38,784 nt of DNA, from NCBI GenBank assembly GCA_946183085.1, contig CAMGZU010000005.1:1-38784 (forward strand). The letters run 5' to 3'. The notes below the pieces were generated by a model. It did not search any database. It was not told the origin of the DNA and saw only the letters and a list, made by a program, of their open reading frames with translations. Position numbers and translations under genes: made by a program. This DNA comes from an uncultured Erysipelotrichaceae bacterium. GTDB lineage: Bacteria > Bacillota_I > Bacilli_A > RFN20 > CAG-826. Below, in pieces: positions 1-9,222 of this stretch. The first letter of the stretch is position 1. The number at the start of each line of letters is the position of its first letter.

Positions 1-632
1 TTTGGTCCAATCGCGACAAGCGGAGGTTCGTCAAAGACCATTCCTTCTTCATGGAAACGATCGGCGATGAATTGCTGGATTTCATATTCGGAGGTCTTTC
101 CGCCCTTCTCGATGAGCTCCTTGATCTTTTGAAAAGCCTCGTCTTTGATCTTCAACGTCAATTCGCAAGCCTGCTTTTGCAGCTCATAGGCCCTTTTGGA
201 ATAAACCGCGGTGATGCGCTGGAGAACGTCGCCGCTGCTTCGAACCTCCAAGCCGAGGGATTTGATGTAATCGACGGAGCCCCAATCCGCCAAAGAGATG
301 CGTGGGAGCAAACCGTTCTCGGAGATGTCCATCAAAACCGTTTTGTAGCCGCTTAAGAGCTTTTTCTCCAAGTCGAGCATCTCTCTCCAGGTCTTGTAGA
401 CCTTTAAATCGAAGTTCCCCAAGGTTTCTTTGTCCTTCAGGTAAACAGTGTCGATGATGTGGGTGATCAAATAGGGTTTTCCCGAGGCCGGAATCACCAT
501 AAAAATCTTTCGGGTCAGCATCTTCGGGCCAAGAAGGGCATTCATGACGGGGTTATGGCATTCGTAGTCAACCAAAACCCAGGCGTCGGCCCCTTCCTGG
601 GCGACGTATTTCTTAATTTCTTTGATTTTCAT
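1..632 (-). CDS. M24-family metallopeptidase / Xaa-Pro aminopeptidase-like protein, N-terminal part (runs off left edge)
   Basis: Reverse complement from ATG at 632 reads MKIKEIKKYVAQEGADAWVLVDYECHNPVMNALLGPKMLTRKIFMVIP...KRAYELQKQACELTLKIKDEAFQKIKELIEKGGKTSEYEIQQFIADRF..., open to base 1. Absent from the ORF track because it is truncated. Confidence 0.75.
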   Translation of the reverse strand, partial: MKIKEIKKYVAQEGADAWVLVDYECHNPVMNALLGPKMLTRKIFMVIPASGKPYLITHIIDTVYLKDKETLGNFDLKVYKTWREMLDLEKKLLSGYKTVLMDISENGLLPRISLADWGSVDYIKSLGLEVRSSGDVLQRITAVYSKRAYELQKQACELTLKIKDEAFQKIKELIEKGGKTSEYEIQQFIADRFHEEGMVFDEPPLVAIGP

Positions 633-688
633 GGGAAAAGAATAACACCAACGCGCGCGGAAAACGCGAAATGCGCTAGAATGACTCT

Positions 689-2428
689 ATGATTGCGTCC
701 CCGGGTGCGACCCATGTTTCCAAAAAACGGCCTTTGGAAGAGTTTCCTACGCCCCAATTTCGGCGAGACGGTTATCTTCCGTTAAACGGGCCATGGGAGT
801 TCGAGATCACCAAATCCGAAGACTTCCCTTCCGCCTTCCGAAAGAGCATTTTGGTTCCTTTTGCCGTTGAGACGGAGCTTTCGGGCATCGGACAACGCGT
901 TTGCAAAGACGACGTGCTTCATTATCGAAGGGCGATTTCCGTTCCGCCTTCGTTTAACCGCGGGCGTGTGTTTTTGCATTTCCAAGCGGTGGATCAGGTA
1001 GCCGATGTTTATCTCAACGGCTTGAAAGTCGGCCATCATGAAGGCGGTTATCTGCCCTTTGTGATCGAACTCACCTCGATGCACCGCGACGAAAACATCA
1101 TCGATGTCGTGGTCAAGGACGATACCGATAGCCCGATTTACCCTCGTGGGAAGCAAAAGAACAAACGAGGTGGCATTTGGTACACCCCGACTTCGGGCAT
1201 TTGGCAGAGCGTTTGGCTCGAATCCACCCCGGTCGAGCGCATCCGTGACTTCAAAATCACCCCAGACTTCCAACAAAAAACCGTGCGTTTCCAATTGGAG
1301 TTTGAGGGCAAGATCCGTTCGGGACGTGCGTATATTTCCTGCAACGGAAAGGCCGTAACCGACGTAGCCATCGACGAAAACGGCTTTGCCGAAGCCTCAT
1401 TGGCCAATTACTTCCGTCCATGGAGTCCCGATAGTCCTACGCTTTATGACGTTCGCTTCGAGGTAAATAACGACTTGGTCTATTCCTATTTCGCAATGCG
1501 CGAATTTGGGAAGATCGATTTGATGGGGCATAACGTCTTTGCCTTAAATGGCAAACCCCTTTTCCTAAGCGGCGTTTTGGACCAAGGCTACTGGCCAGAG
1601 TCTGGCCTCACCCCGCCGACCGACGAAAGCATCCTTGCCGATCTGAATCTTTTGAAAAGCATGGGCTTCAACATGGTGCGCAAACACATCAAGATCGAGC
1701 CGATGCGCTGGTACTACCATTGCGACCGCCTCGGTCTCATCGTCATGCAGGATCTTGTGAATGGCGGCGCACCATACAAGAACTTCTTGATTTATACCGC
1801 CCCCTTCATTAAGTATCGTTTCAACGATGAGAAAAAAGGAACGATTAAGACGCTTGGGAGAGAAAAAGAGGCATCCCGTAGATTCTTTTTGAGTGAATTG
1901 GAAGGCACCATTCAAGCACTTTATAACGTGCCGTCCATCGCGATTTGGACCATCTTCAACGAAGGTTGGGGCCAATTCCAAACCAAAGAAGCCTTGAAGC
2001 GGTTGAAAGGCATCGACACAACCCGGTTGGTCGACGCGAACTCTGGCTGGTACGACCAAAAGGTGGGCGACTTCAATTCGAGGCATCTTTATTTCCAAAA
2101 GCTGAAAGTCATGCGGAGGAGGCTGGATGAGCGCATCCTTTCCTTAAGCGAATTTGGCGGCTATTCCCTCCAATTCCAGGGCCATGTCTTTTCTAAGAAG
2201 GCTTTTGGCTACAAGAAGTTTGAAGGCCAAAAAGAACTCAACACGGCCATTTCCAGACTTTATTTGGAACAGGTCGTGCCTCTGTTAAAAGATGGTTTAT
2301 CCATCTCGGTTTACACCCAGTTAAGCGACGTGGAAGACGAAATCAATGGCTTGGTGACTTATGACCGGAAGATCCAGAAGGTTGACGTTGCCGTCATGCA
2401 AAAGATCCATCGGAGCCTTCATTTCTAA
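689..2428 (+). CDS. Glycoside hydrolase family 2 protein (beta-galactosidase/glucuronidase-like), no signal peptide
   Basis: GH2 sugar-binding and TIM-barrel architecture; acid/base motif TIFNEGWG and nucleophile-region motif LSEFGGY both present. Confidence 0.9.
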   Translation: MIASPGATHVSKKRPLEEFPTPQFRRDGYLPLNGPWEFEITKSEDFPSAFRKSILVPFAVETELSGIGQRVCKDDVLHYRRAISVPPSFNRGRVFLHFQAVDQVADVYLNGLKVGHHEGGYLPFVIELTSMHRDENIIDVVVKDDTDSPIYPRGKQKNKRGGIWYTPTSGIWQSVWLESTPVERIRDFKITPDFQQKTVRFQLEFEGKIRSGRAYISCNGKAVTDVAIDENGFAEASLANYFRPWSPDSPTLYDVRFEVNNDLVYSYFAMREFGKIDLMGHNVFALNGKPLFLSGVLDQGYWPESGLTPPTDESILADLNLLKSMGFNMVRKHIKIEPMRWYYHCDRLGLIVMQDLVNGGAPYKNFLIYTAPFIKYRFNDEKKGTIKTLGREKEASRRFFLSELEGTIQALYNVPSIAIWTIFNEGWGQFQTKEALKRLKGIDTTRLVDANSGWYDQKVGDFNSRHLYFQKLKVMRRRLDERILSLSEFGGYSLQFQGHVFSKKAFGYKKFEGQKELNTAISRLYLEQVVPLLKDGLSISVYTQLSDVEDEINGLVTYDRKIQKVDVAVMQKIHRSLHF

Positions 2429-2430
2429 TT

Positions 2431-3228
2431 ATGGCGATCAAAGCGGCATTTTTTGATATCGATAACACGCTCTTCGACTATAAGACGATGCGTTTTGTGC
2501 CGTCGACAATCGAGGCGATCAAAGAGTTTCAAGCCAATGGCGGCAAAGCTTTCATCGCCTCCGCCCGCTGCTACGACTTGATTCGGAGCTTCGGCACGAT
2601 GGACCTTGGCATCAAATGGGATGGCTGGACTTCCTTTTGCGGCGGCGTCGTTTCGGCGGACCACAAAATCATCTACAAAGCCACATTGCCTCCAAAAGAC
2701 GTAAGGCAATTGGTTTCCTTCGCCAAAGAACACAAGGCGGGCCTAGAACTCCTTGGCATCAAGACGCGTTTCTTGATTGATAAGCCAAACGAATTTGTTT
2801 ATGGCTACCACAAGATTTACATCGACCCCCTCGCGCCGGTAAGGAAATACCGCGGCGAAGAAATCACGGGTGCGATTCTCCTTTGCCCTGAGAGTTATGA
2901 CAAACTCGTGAAAGAGAAACTCACGAACGTCACTTTTAACCGCTTCCAGAAATATGGGGCGGACATCGGTCCAAACATCGAGCGAACCAAAGGCTTTGGC
3001 TGCAAGGTTCTGTTGGATTATTTCGGCATTAAGAAAGAAGAAGCGATCGCCTTTGGAGACTCCATGCCTGACGTCAGCATGGCCGAGGCTTGCGGGACGC
3101 TTGTCATCGTCGGCAATGGCGAGGAAGAAGCTAAAAAATACGCGACCATCGTCTCGGATCCCGTTCATGAAGACGGTGTCGCCAAACTCATGCGGAAGCT
3201 CAAAATGATCGGAGGGAAACAGAAATGA
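2431..3228 (+). CDS. HAD superfamily hydrolase, Cof/YbjI-like
   Basis: N-terminal FFDIDNTLFD, C-terminal AIAFGDSMPDVSMAEACGTLVIVGNG. Confidence 0.9.
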   Translation: MAIKAAFFDIDNTLFDYKTMRFVPSTIEAIKEFQANGGKAFIASARCYDLIRSFGTMDLGIKWDGWTSFCGGVVSADHKIIYKATLPPKDVRQLVSFAKEHKAGLELLGIKTRFLIDKPNEFVYGYHKIYIDPLAPVRKYRGEEITGAILLCPESYDKLVKEKLTNVTFNRFQKYGADIGPNIERTKGFGCKVLLDYFGIKKEEAIAFGDSMPDVSMAEACGTLVIVGNGEEEAKKYATIVSDPVHEDGVAKLMRKLKMIGGKQK

Positions 3229-4127
3229 GGATCGGGCCGTTTGCGATGGATTTGATCGTCCGCTTCATGGACAAAAACGACCGGAAAAGGATTTCCTCTT
3301 TCCGCTTCCTTTCGGACGAGAATCATCTTTATGACATCCCCTACGTCGACGATGGGGACGAGCATCACAAATTCGACCTGATAAAGGCTTCGAAAGAGCA
3401 GCGGAAAAACCGCCTCATCATTGATATCCACGGTGGGGCCTATATCTATGGAATCCGCAAAAATAATGCGCCTTTTGCGTCCGTTTTCTGGGAAGAAGGT
3501 TATGACGTCATCACGGTGGATTACCGCCTCGTCTCCAAAGCAAACGGCGTGGATGTCAAAAAGCAGATTGAAGATCTTTTGGCCTTCTTGTCCTTCTTGG
3601 AAAAGCACCTAAAAACCTATGGGTTAGAGAAAGACGAAATCTTCCTTGTCGGCGATTCTGCCGGCGGCCATTTCGCCCTTCTTCTTAGTGAGATCCTTTT
3701 GGACGAAAGACTTCAAAGGGATTGGGGTGCGAAACTCGCGCTTCCCGTAAAAGCGGTCCTTGTCAATTGCCCGGTTTATGACTTCCTTGCCGCGACCGAA
3801 GTGTCGATGATGAACAAGAAAGCAAAGGTCAAAATGTTCGGCCCCCACTTTGAGGAGCTTAATTGGGTTCGTCTGCTGGACCCTAGAATCCACCGGAAGG
3901 CTTTGAAGGTCCCGGTTTTCGTTTCTTCCTGCACCAACGATTTCCTCAAGGAACACTCCGTCCGCGCCAACCTTGATTTTGTGGAAGATGGCATCAAACA
4001 TCAGTTCTTTTTCTTGGAGAGCAAGAAGAAAAAGATCGCCCATGTCCACAATGTGATTTGGCCCGATTTGCCCGAATCGAAAAAGGTTAACGAATCGATG
4101 CTCCGTTTCCTCGAGGAAAACGCCTGA
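3225..4127 (+). CDS. Alpha/beta hydrolase (HSL-type esterase/lipase)
   Basis: IDIHGGAYIYG oxyanion motif and GDSAGGH nucleophile elbow; overlaps upstream stop (coupled). Confidence 0.9.
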   Translation: MRIGPFAMDLIVRFMDKNDRKRISSFRFLSDENHLYDIPYVDDGDEHHKFDLIKASKEQRKNRLIIDIHGGAYIYGIRKNNAPFASVFWEEGYDVITVDYRLVSKANGVDVKKQIEDLLAFLSFLEKHLKTYGLEKDEIFLVGDSAGGHFALLLSEILLDERLQRDWGAKLALPVKAVLVNCPVYDFLAATEVSMMNKKAKVKMFGPHFEELNWVRLLDPRIHRKALKVPVFVSSCTNDFLKEHSVRANLDFVEDGIKHQFFFLESKKKKIAHVHNVIWPDLPESKKVNESMLRFLEENA

Positions 4128-4137
4128 TGATTCGCTA

Positions 4138-4180
4138 TTGAAGCACGCGTGCTCACGTGTGTATATTTATCGGGCAACTA
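4138..4180 (+). promoter_or_regulatory. Candidate promoter TTGAAG-18-TATATT with 12-bp perfect palindrome AGCACGCGTGCT in the spacer
   Basis: TTGAAG 4138-4143, AGCACGCGTGCT 4142-4153, TATATT 4162-4167, ATG 4180. Confidence 0.45.
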
Positions 4181-6792
4181 TGGAAAACGATCAGCAAAAT
4201 CGTGCGCCCTATGTGGAGGCGCTCCGCAAATACATCTCCGAGAACGTCTCGCCTTTTGATGTCCCTGGACATCATATGGGCAACGTGGAGAACGAATTCA
4301 CCAAACTCGTCGGTCACCAAACCTACCGTTCGGACGTCAATGCCCCGATTGGCATGGATAACCTCAGCAAACCTACCGGCGTCATCCTCGAAAGCGAGAA
4401 GCTGATGGCGGAAGCCTGCGGCGCGGACGAAGCCTTTTTCTTGGTCAATGGAACGACCGGCGGCATCTTGGCGATGATCATGACCGCGGTGCGCGCTGGC
4501 GAGAAGATCATTTTGCCCCGTAACGTCCACAAATCCATCATCAATGGCCTCATCATCTCCGGTGCCGTTCCGGAATACGTGATGCCTGCCATCGATAACG
4601 ACCTTGAGATCGCCAATCAACCCAGCGTCGATGACTTCAAGAAAGCCATCCTGCGTTATCCTTCCGCCAAAGCGGTTTTCGTCATCAACCCGACCTATTT
4701 CGGCGGCGTGAGCAATCTAAAAGAAATCGTGGACTTCGCCCATGCCCACAACATGGCCGTTTTGGTCGACGAAGCCCATGGCGCCCATTTCTATTTCGGC
4801 GCCGAAGGCACCCCGATGACCGCGATGGAAGCCGGCGCGGATATGTCTTCCGTCTCCTTCCACAAAACCGGCGGCTCTTTGACCCAAAGCTCCGTTTTGC
4901 TTGCCCACACCCGGATGTTCAGCCGTTATGACATCCAGAAGACCCTCAATATCTTAACCACGACCTCGCCGTCAGCCCTTTTGCTCGCATCCTTGGATGC
5001 GGCGAGGCAATACATGGTCGCCAAAGGCAAAGAACAGCAAGAAGCCGCTTACGAACTTGTTCGTTACGCGACCGAAAAGATCAACAAAATCCCTGGGTTT
5101 TATGTCTCGGGGAAAGAGCACTTCCTGAAGTATGGCTGCTACGACTATGACCCCAGCAAATTGGTCATCTCCTTGGACCATTTGGACATCAATGGCTTTG
5201 AGCTTTATCGCTTGATCAAGGCGGAGTATGACATCCAGTTGGAGCTTGCCGAGACCTATTGCGTCCTCTGCATCTTCGCGATCGGCACCAAAAAGACGCA
5301 CGTCGATCACCTTGTCGCCGCCCTAAGGGCCATCTCGAAGAAGCATTACCACAAAAACGTCGATTACCCCGACCATCATTTTGATTCTTCCTTCCCCTTC
5401 ATGTTGGTTCGTCCTCGCGTCGCCTATCATGCCGCGGGCAAGGTCGTTCCTTTGGAGGAACTCGATGGCCAAATCTCCAAAGAACAGGTCATGATGTATC
5501 CGCCGGGCATCCCGCTTATTTGCCCGGGCGAAGTCTGGACGAGCGAGCTCGTGAGCCGCTTGAAGCATTACACCCAAACCGCGGTCACGATCCTCTCCTC
5601 TTATCCGGATGGCTACGAAGTCATCGACAAAGAGAAGTGGCGTTATTTCAACAAATACGAGAAGAAACTCGAGGACTATTACACCAACCGCAAGACCACG
5701 CCGGCGGGCGACGGTTATCGGATGCCTTTTGAAGGCGATGAGCACCAAGCCACCATCGTTTTGATGCCCTTTCGCCGCGATACTTGGCGTAGAGGCGGCA
5801 GTATCGCGCGCAAGAACTTCAAGCAAGTCATCGCCGCGATCGCCGAGCACGAAAAGGTCATCGTCGGCATCAATCCGCCGATTTATAAGAAGGTCGCCCC
5901 GATGTTCGAGGATATGGAGAACGTCGAGACCATCTCGATTCGCTATAACGACTCCTGGGCTCGCGATAACATGCCGCTTTTCGTGAAAAAGGGCAATTCG
6001 CTTCGCGCGGTCGACTTCCGCTTCAACGCTTGGGGCGGCGACTACGATGGCCTTTATTCCAACTGGAAGGACGACGACAAGATCAGCAGTGTCTTCCTAA
6101 AGCGCTACAAAATATCCGCCTACACCCATCCAACCTTCGTCTTGGAAGGCGGCTCGATCGCCGTGGATGGCGAAGGCACGTGCATCGTGACCGAAGCCTG
6201 CCTCCTCTCCAAAGGACGCAACCCCGACCTCACCAAGATGGAGATCGAGGAAACCTTAAAGGGCTATCTTGGCGTTGAGAAGGTCATCTGGGTGCCGCAT
6301 GGCATCTACCTCGACGAAACCAACGAGCACATCGATAACATGGTGGCCTTCGTTAAGCCCGGCGTCGTCTGCCTCGCTTGGAGCAAAGACAAAGACGATC
6401 CCCAATATGCGTTCTGCCAAGAGACCTACAAAGTCTTGAAGAAGGCGACGGACGCTCAGGGAAGGCCCTTGGAGATCCACAAGATCCTCGTTCCTTCGCC
6501 AGCCCTATACATGACGAAGAACGAAAGCAGGGGCATCGTGAAGGGTCGTTATAATGCGAAGCCGCGCGAGAGCGATTCCCGCCTCTCGGCGAGCTACGTG
6601 AACTTCTACCAAGGCAAAGACTTCGTGATTCTTCCCGCCTTTGGCGTGAAGGAGGATGAGCTGGCCTACAAAGAGATGAAGAAGCTCTTCCCCGACAAGA
6701 AGATCCATCAAATCAACACCAGGGAGATTCTCCTTGGCGGCGGAAACATCCACTGCATCACCATGCAGATTCCCAAGGAGGAAAAGGAATGA
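4180..6792 (+). CDS. Fusion protein: Orn/Lys/Arg (arginine) decarboxylase-like PLP domain + agmatine deiminase (agmatine iminohydrolase)
   Basis: N-half: PFDVPGHHMG, VNGTTGGILAMIM, VDEAHGAHF, SVSFHKTGGSLTQSS (PLP Lys). C-half from about 5700: GYRMPFEGDEHQATIVLMPFRRDTWRRGG, WARDNMPLFV, FNAWGGDYDG, LEGGSIAVDGEGT, DETNEHIDNMVAFVKPG, LGGGNIHCITMQ (catalytic Cys). One uninterrupted frame. The ORF track starts at TTG 4138; ATG 4180 is preferred. Confidence 0.93.
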   Translation: MENDQQNRAPYVEALRKYISENVSPFDVPGHHMGNVENEFTKLVGHQTYRSDVNAPIGMDNLSKPTGVILESEKLMAEACGADEAFFLVNGTTGGILAMIMTAVRAGEKIILPRNVHKSIINGLIISGAVPEYVMPAIDNDLEIANQPSVDDFKKAILRYPSAKAVFVINPTYFGGVSNLKEIVDFAHAHNMAVLVDEAHGAHFYFGAEGTPMTAMEAGADMSSVSFHKTGGSLTQSSVLLAHTRMFSRYDIQKTLNILTTTSPSALLLASLDAARQYMVAKGKEQQEAAYELVRYATEKINKIPGFYVSGKEHFLKYGCYDYDPSKLVISLDHLDINGFELYRLIKAEYDIQLELAETYCVLCIFAIGTKKTHVDHLVAALRAISKKHYHKNVDYPDHHFDSSFPFMLVRPRVAYHAAGKVVPLEELDGQISKEQVMMYPPGIPLICPGEVWTSELVSRLKHYTQTAVTILSSYPDGYEVIDKEKWRYFNKYEKKLEDYYTNRKTTPAGDGYRMPFEGDEHQATIVLMPFRRDTWRRGGSIARKNFKQVIAAIAEHEKVIVGINPPIYKKVAPMFEDMENVETISIRYNDSWARDNMPLFVKKGNSLRAVDFRFNAWGGDYDGLYSNWKDDDKISSVFLKRYKISAYTHPTFVLEGGSIAVDGEGTCIVTEACLLSKGRNPDLTKMEIEETLKGYLGVEKVIWVPHGIYLDETNEHIDNMVAFVKPGVVCLAWSKDKDDPQYAFCQETYKVLKKATDAQGRPLEIHKILVPSPALYMTKNESRGIVKGRYNAKPRESDSRLSASYVNFYQGKDFVILPAFGVKEDELAYKEMKKLFPDKKIHQINTREILLGGGNIHCITMQIPKEEKE

Positions 6793-7649
6793 AAAAACGT
6801 TATTCGGTTGCCCAGATGGCGATGTCCCCCATCTATGAGGAGAACATCAAAAAAGCGGACGCTTTGATTGAAAAAGCGGCGAAGGAAGGAAGCGCCTTGC
6901 TCCTTCTTCCCGAACTCTTTGAAGGCCCCTATTTCTGCCAGATTGAGGACTATGAGAAGTTCGCTTTGGCGGAGGAGGCCTCCAATTCCAAAACCTTGAA
7001 GCATTTCCAGGAGATGGCGAAGAAACATCATATCGTTTTGCCGATCTCCTTCTTCGAAAAAAGCGGACCCGTATACTTCAATTCCCTCGCGATGATTGAC
7101 GCGGATGGCAAGATTTTGGGCATCTACCGCAAATCCCATATCCCAACTGGCGAATGCTACGAAGAGAAGTTCTATTTCTCCCCGGGCGACACCGGATTCA
7201 TGGTCTTTGATACCCAAGCCGGCCGCGTTGGCGTGGCGATCTGCTGGGACCAGTGGTTCCCGGAAGCCGCGCGTGTCATGGCCTTAAAGGGCGCCCAGAT
7301 TCTTATGTACCCGAGCGCCATCGGCTCCGAACCCATCTTGCCGCGCGACAGCAAATCGCATTGGCAGAACACGATGAAGGGCCATGCGGCCGCCAATGTC
7401 ATGCCGCTTCTTGCCTGCAACCGCGTCGGCGTGGAGAAGGCGGGCAATAGCTCCATGCAGTTCTTTGGTTCTTCCTTCATCGCCGATTCCCATGGCGACT
7501 TCGTCAAGGAAATGGGCCGTGAGGAAGAAGGCATCATCACGGCTGAATTTGACTTGGAGGTCAGCGACAAAGAGCGGTCCGATTGGGGCGTCTTCCGCGA
7601 TCGCCGCACCGACTTATACTCGCCGATCCTTAAGCTATCGGACAAATAA
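6789..7649 (+). CDS. aguB: N-carbamoylputrescine amidase (carbon-nitrogen hydrolase/nitrilase superfamily)
   Basis: LLLLPELFEGPYFCQ (Glu), YRKSHIPTGECYEEKFYFSPG (Lys), VGVAICWDQWFPEAAR (Cys). ATGA overlap with the upstream fusion gene. Confidence 0.92.
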   Translation: MKKRYSVAQMAMSPIYEENIKKADALIEKAAKEGSALLLLPELFEGPYFCQIEDYEKFALAEEASNSKTLKHFQEMAKKHHIVLPISFFEKSGPVYFNSLAMIDADGKILGIYRKSHIPTGECYEEKFYFSPGDTGFMVFDTQAGRVGVAICWDQWFPEAARVMALKGAQILMYPSAIGSEPILPRDSKSHWQNTMKGHAAANVMPLLACNRVGVEKAGNSSMQFFGSSFIADSHGDFVKEMGREEEGIITAEFDLEVSDKERSDWGVFRDRRTDLYSPILKLSDK

Positions 7650-7653
7650 AAAT

Positions 7654-7688
7654 GGGAGTCACCTTCATGGTGGCTCCCTTTCCTTTAG
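7654..7688 (+). terminator. Rho-independent terminator after aguB
   Basis: GGGAGTCACC-ttcat-GGTGGCTCCC followed by TTTCCTTT. Confidence 0.8.
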
Positions 7689-9187
7689 ATGTAGAGGTTA
7701 TAGCCTGGCGCGTTGGAGGCGAAGTCCAAGTAAGAGACGCTTCCGCCGAGGGTTTTTAGGTAATCCGCGGAGAGATCGACGGGATAAGTTGCAAACTCGG
7801 CGATGATCTCGCCACCATTGCCATTTAAGGACATGAAGTAGTCGTATTGTTTCGAAGTATCTTGGTGATAAAGAAGATAATCGATGACTGCGACCGTGTA
7901 GTACGTGTCATCATCAATCTTGCCAAAACGGGCGGTGTCGCCGGTATAGGTAGAGTTATAACCGGACTCGCGTTTGATGTCTTTGCCGGTGACGTTCGCG
8001 ATGACGATGGTGTTGGTGAACGGCGTGGCTTTGTAGAGATCGGAATAGGTGACGAGGCCTGAGTTCAGCGTGGCTCTTTGCCCATTTTCCATCGCACAGC
8101 AAAGATCCGGATACATCGGGGCGTAACTCTCATAGATGGCGCGAGCGCCCAATCGGGCGACGCCATCTTTGTCCAAATACCCCTCGAGGTTCGTTAATAC
8201 TTCCGTGCTCTTTGCCACGAATTCATCGGTGCCGATGTATTTGTTTTGCACGGCAAGAATCTTGGCATTTTCGCTCCAGTTGGCGCTGGCTTTTATGTTT
8301 TCGTACGCCGTGCAGACGCTTTTGCCGTTTTGATCGTAGGTGAGTTGGATGTGAGAGACCATCTCGCCATTGCAAGCGCCTTGGAGCAAGGGCACGCCAT
8401 CAATGGTCTTCTTTCTTTCTTCTTGGTGGGAGTGGGCGCAGAAGACCGCGTCAAAATGCTCTTTGAGATCGGAATAAGCGGTAACGGTCCTGACGGCGTT
8501 ATGGACGGAGAGAATGACCGTGTCGCACTTTTGCTCTTTCTTCAGGCGTTCGGATTCGGCTTTGGCGAGCGGCATCGGGTCGACGAAAGCGATGTCTTTG
8601 ACGTTCTTGGAGGTGATGGATGAGGTCTGCCCTTGCCCGATCATACCGATGATGCCAACGCGATGTTTTCCACGCTCGATGACCGTGGAAGCTTGGGTAA
8701 CGCCCCAGGGATTGGCGCTTGCTTTGCCGTTCTCCCATTTCATGATGTTCCCAGCGAGGAAAGGAAAATTGGCGATTCTTTTGTTGGCTTCGATTCGTTC
8801 GATGCCGTAGTCGAATTCGTGATTGCCAAGCGTCATGGAGTCAAAGCCGATGACGTTCATGGCCTCCGTGACGAGGTTGCCATAGTTGTCGTTGCTTTCC
8901 AAAGAGCCTTGCCACATATCGCCGCTGGAGATGAGGAAGGTGGAATTGGGCTTTTCTTCCTTTTTGTCTTTTAGGAATCCGCCGACTTTCAGCAAACCGC
9001 CTTCGTAATAGTTACCGTTTTCCCTCTCCAAGACGGATCCATGAAAGTCATTGACGGCATAAAAATCCAAGACCATCTCCGCATCGGAAGGAAGAACGGG
9101 AGCCGGTTCAGTCTGGGGTTGGTTTCCACAGGCGGAAACGGCCACCAAAAGAAGAGTGGACAAGATGAGACAAAACGGCTTTTTCAT
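7685..9187 (-). CDS. 5'-nucleotidase/2',3'-cyclic phosphodiesterase-like lipoprotein (bifunctional metallophosphatase)
   Basis: Lipobox LLVAVSAC; FYAVNDFHGSV, SSGDMWQGS, TLGNHEFDYG, SVHNAVR and AHSH metallophosphatase motifs. Confidence 0.9.
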   Translation of the reverse strand: MKKPFCLILSTLLLVAVSACGNQPQTEPAPVLPSDAEMVLDFYAVNDFHGSVLERENGNYYEGGLLKVGGFLKDKKEEKPNSTFLISSGDMWQGSLESNDNYGNLVTEAMNVIGFDSMTLGNHEFDYGIERIEANKRIANFPFLAGNIMKWENGKASANPWGVTQASTVIERGKHRVGIIGMIGQGQTSSITSKNVKDIAFVDPMPLAKAESERLKKEQKCDTVILSVHNAVRTVTAYSDLKEHFDAVFCAHSHQEERKKTIDGVPLLQGACNGEMVSHIQLTYDQNGKSVCTAYENIKASANWSENAKILAVQNKYIGTDEFVAKSTEVLTNLEGYLDKDGVARLGARAIYESYAPMYPDLCCAMENGQRATLNSGLVTYSDLYKATPFTNTIVIANVTGKDIKRESGYNSTYTGDTARFGKIDDDTYYTVAVIDYLLYHQDTSKQYDYFMSLNGNGGEIIAEFATYPVDLSADYLKTLGGSVSYLDFASNAPGYNLYI

Positions 9188-9222
9188 AGCGTTAGTTTAG
9201 AGGGTTTTCTATAATTAATGGA

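Noticed and set aside
782-1294. Long antisense ORFs inside the GH2 gene and throughout the window (for example 1565-2098, 5323-5850, 10093-10953, 20081-21043, 25337-26209, 28464-29444)
   Set aside because: They lie opposite strongly supported genes, lack recognisable motifs, and are explained by codon bias that depletes antisense stops.
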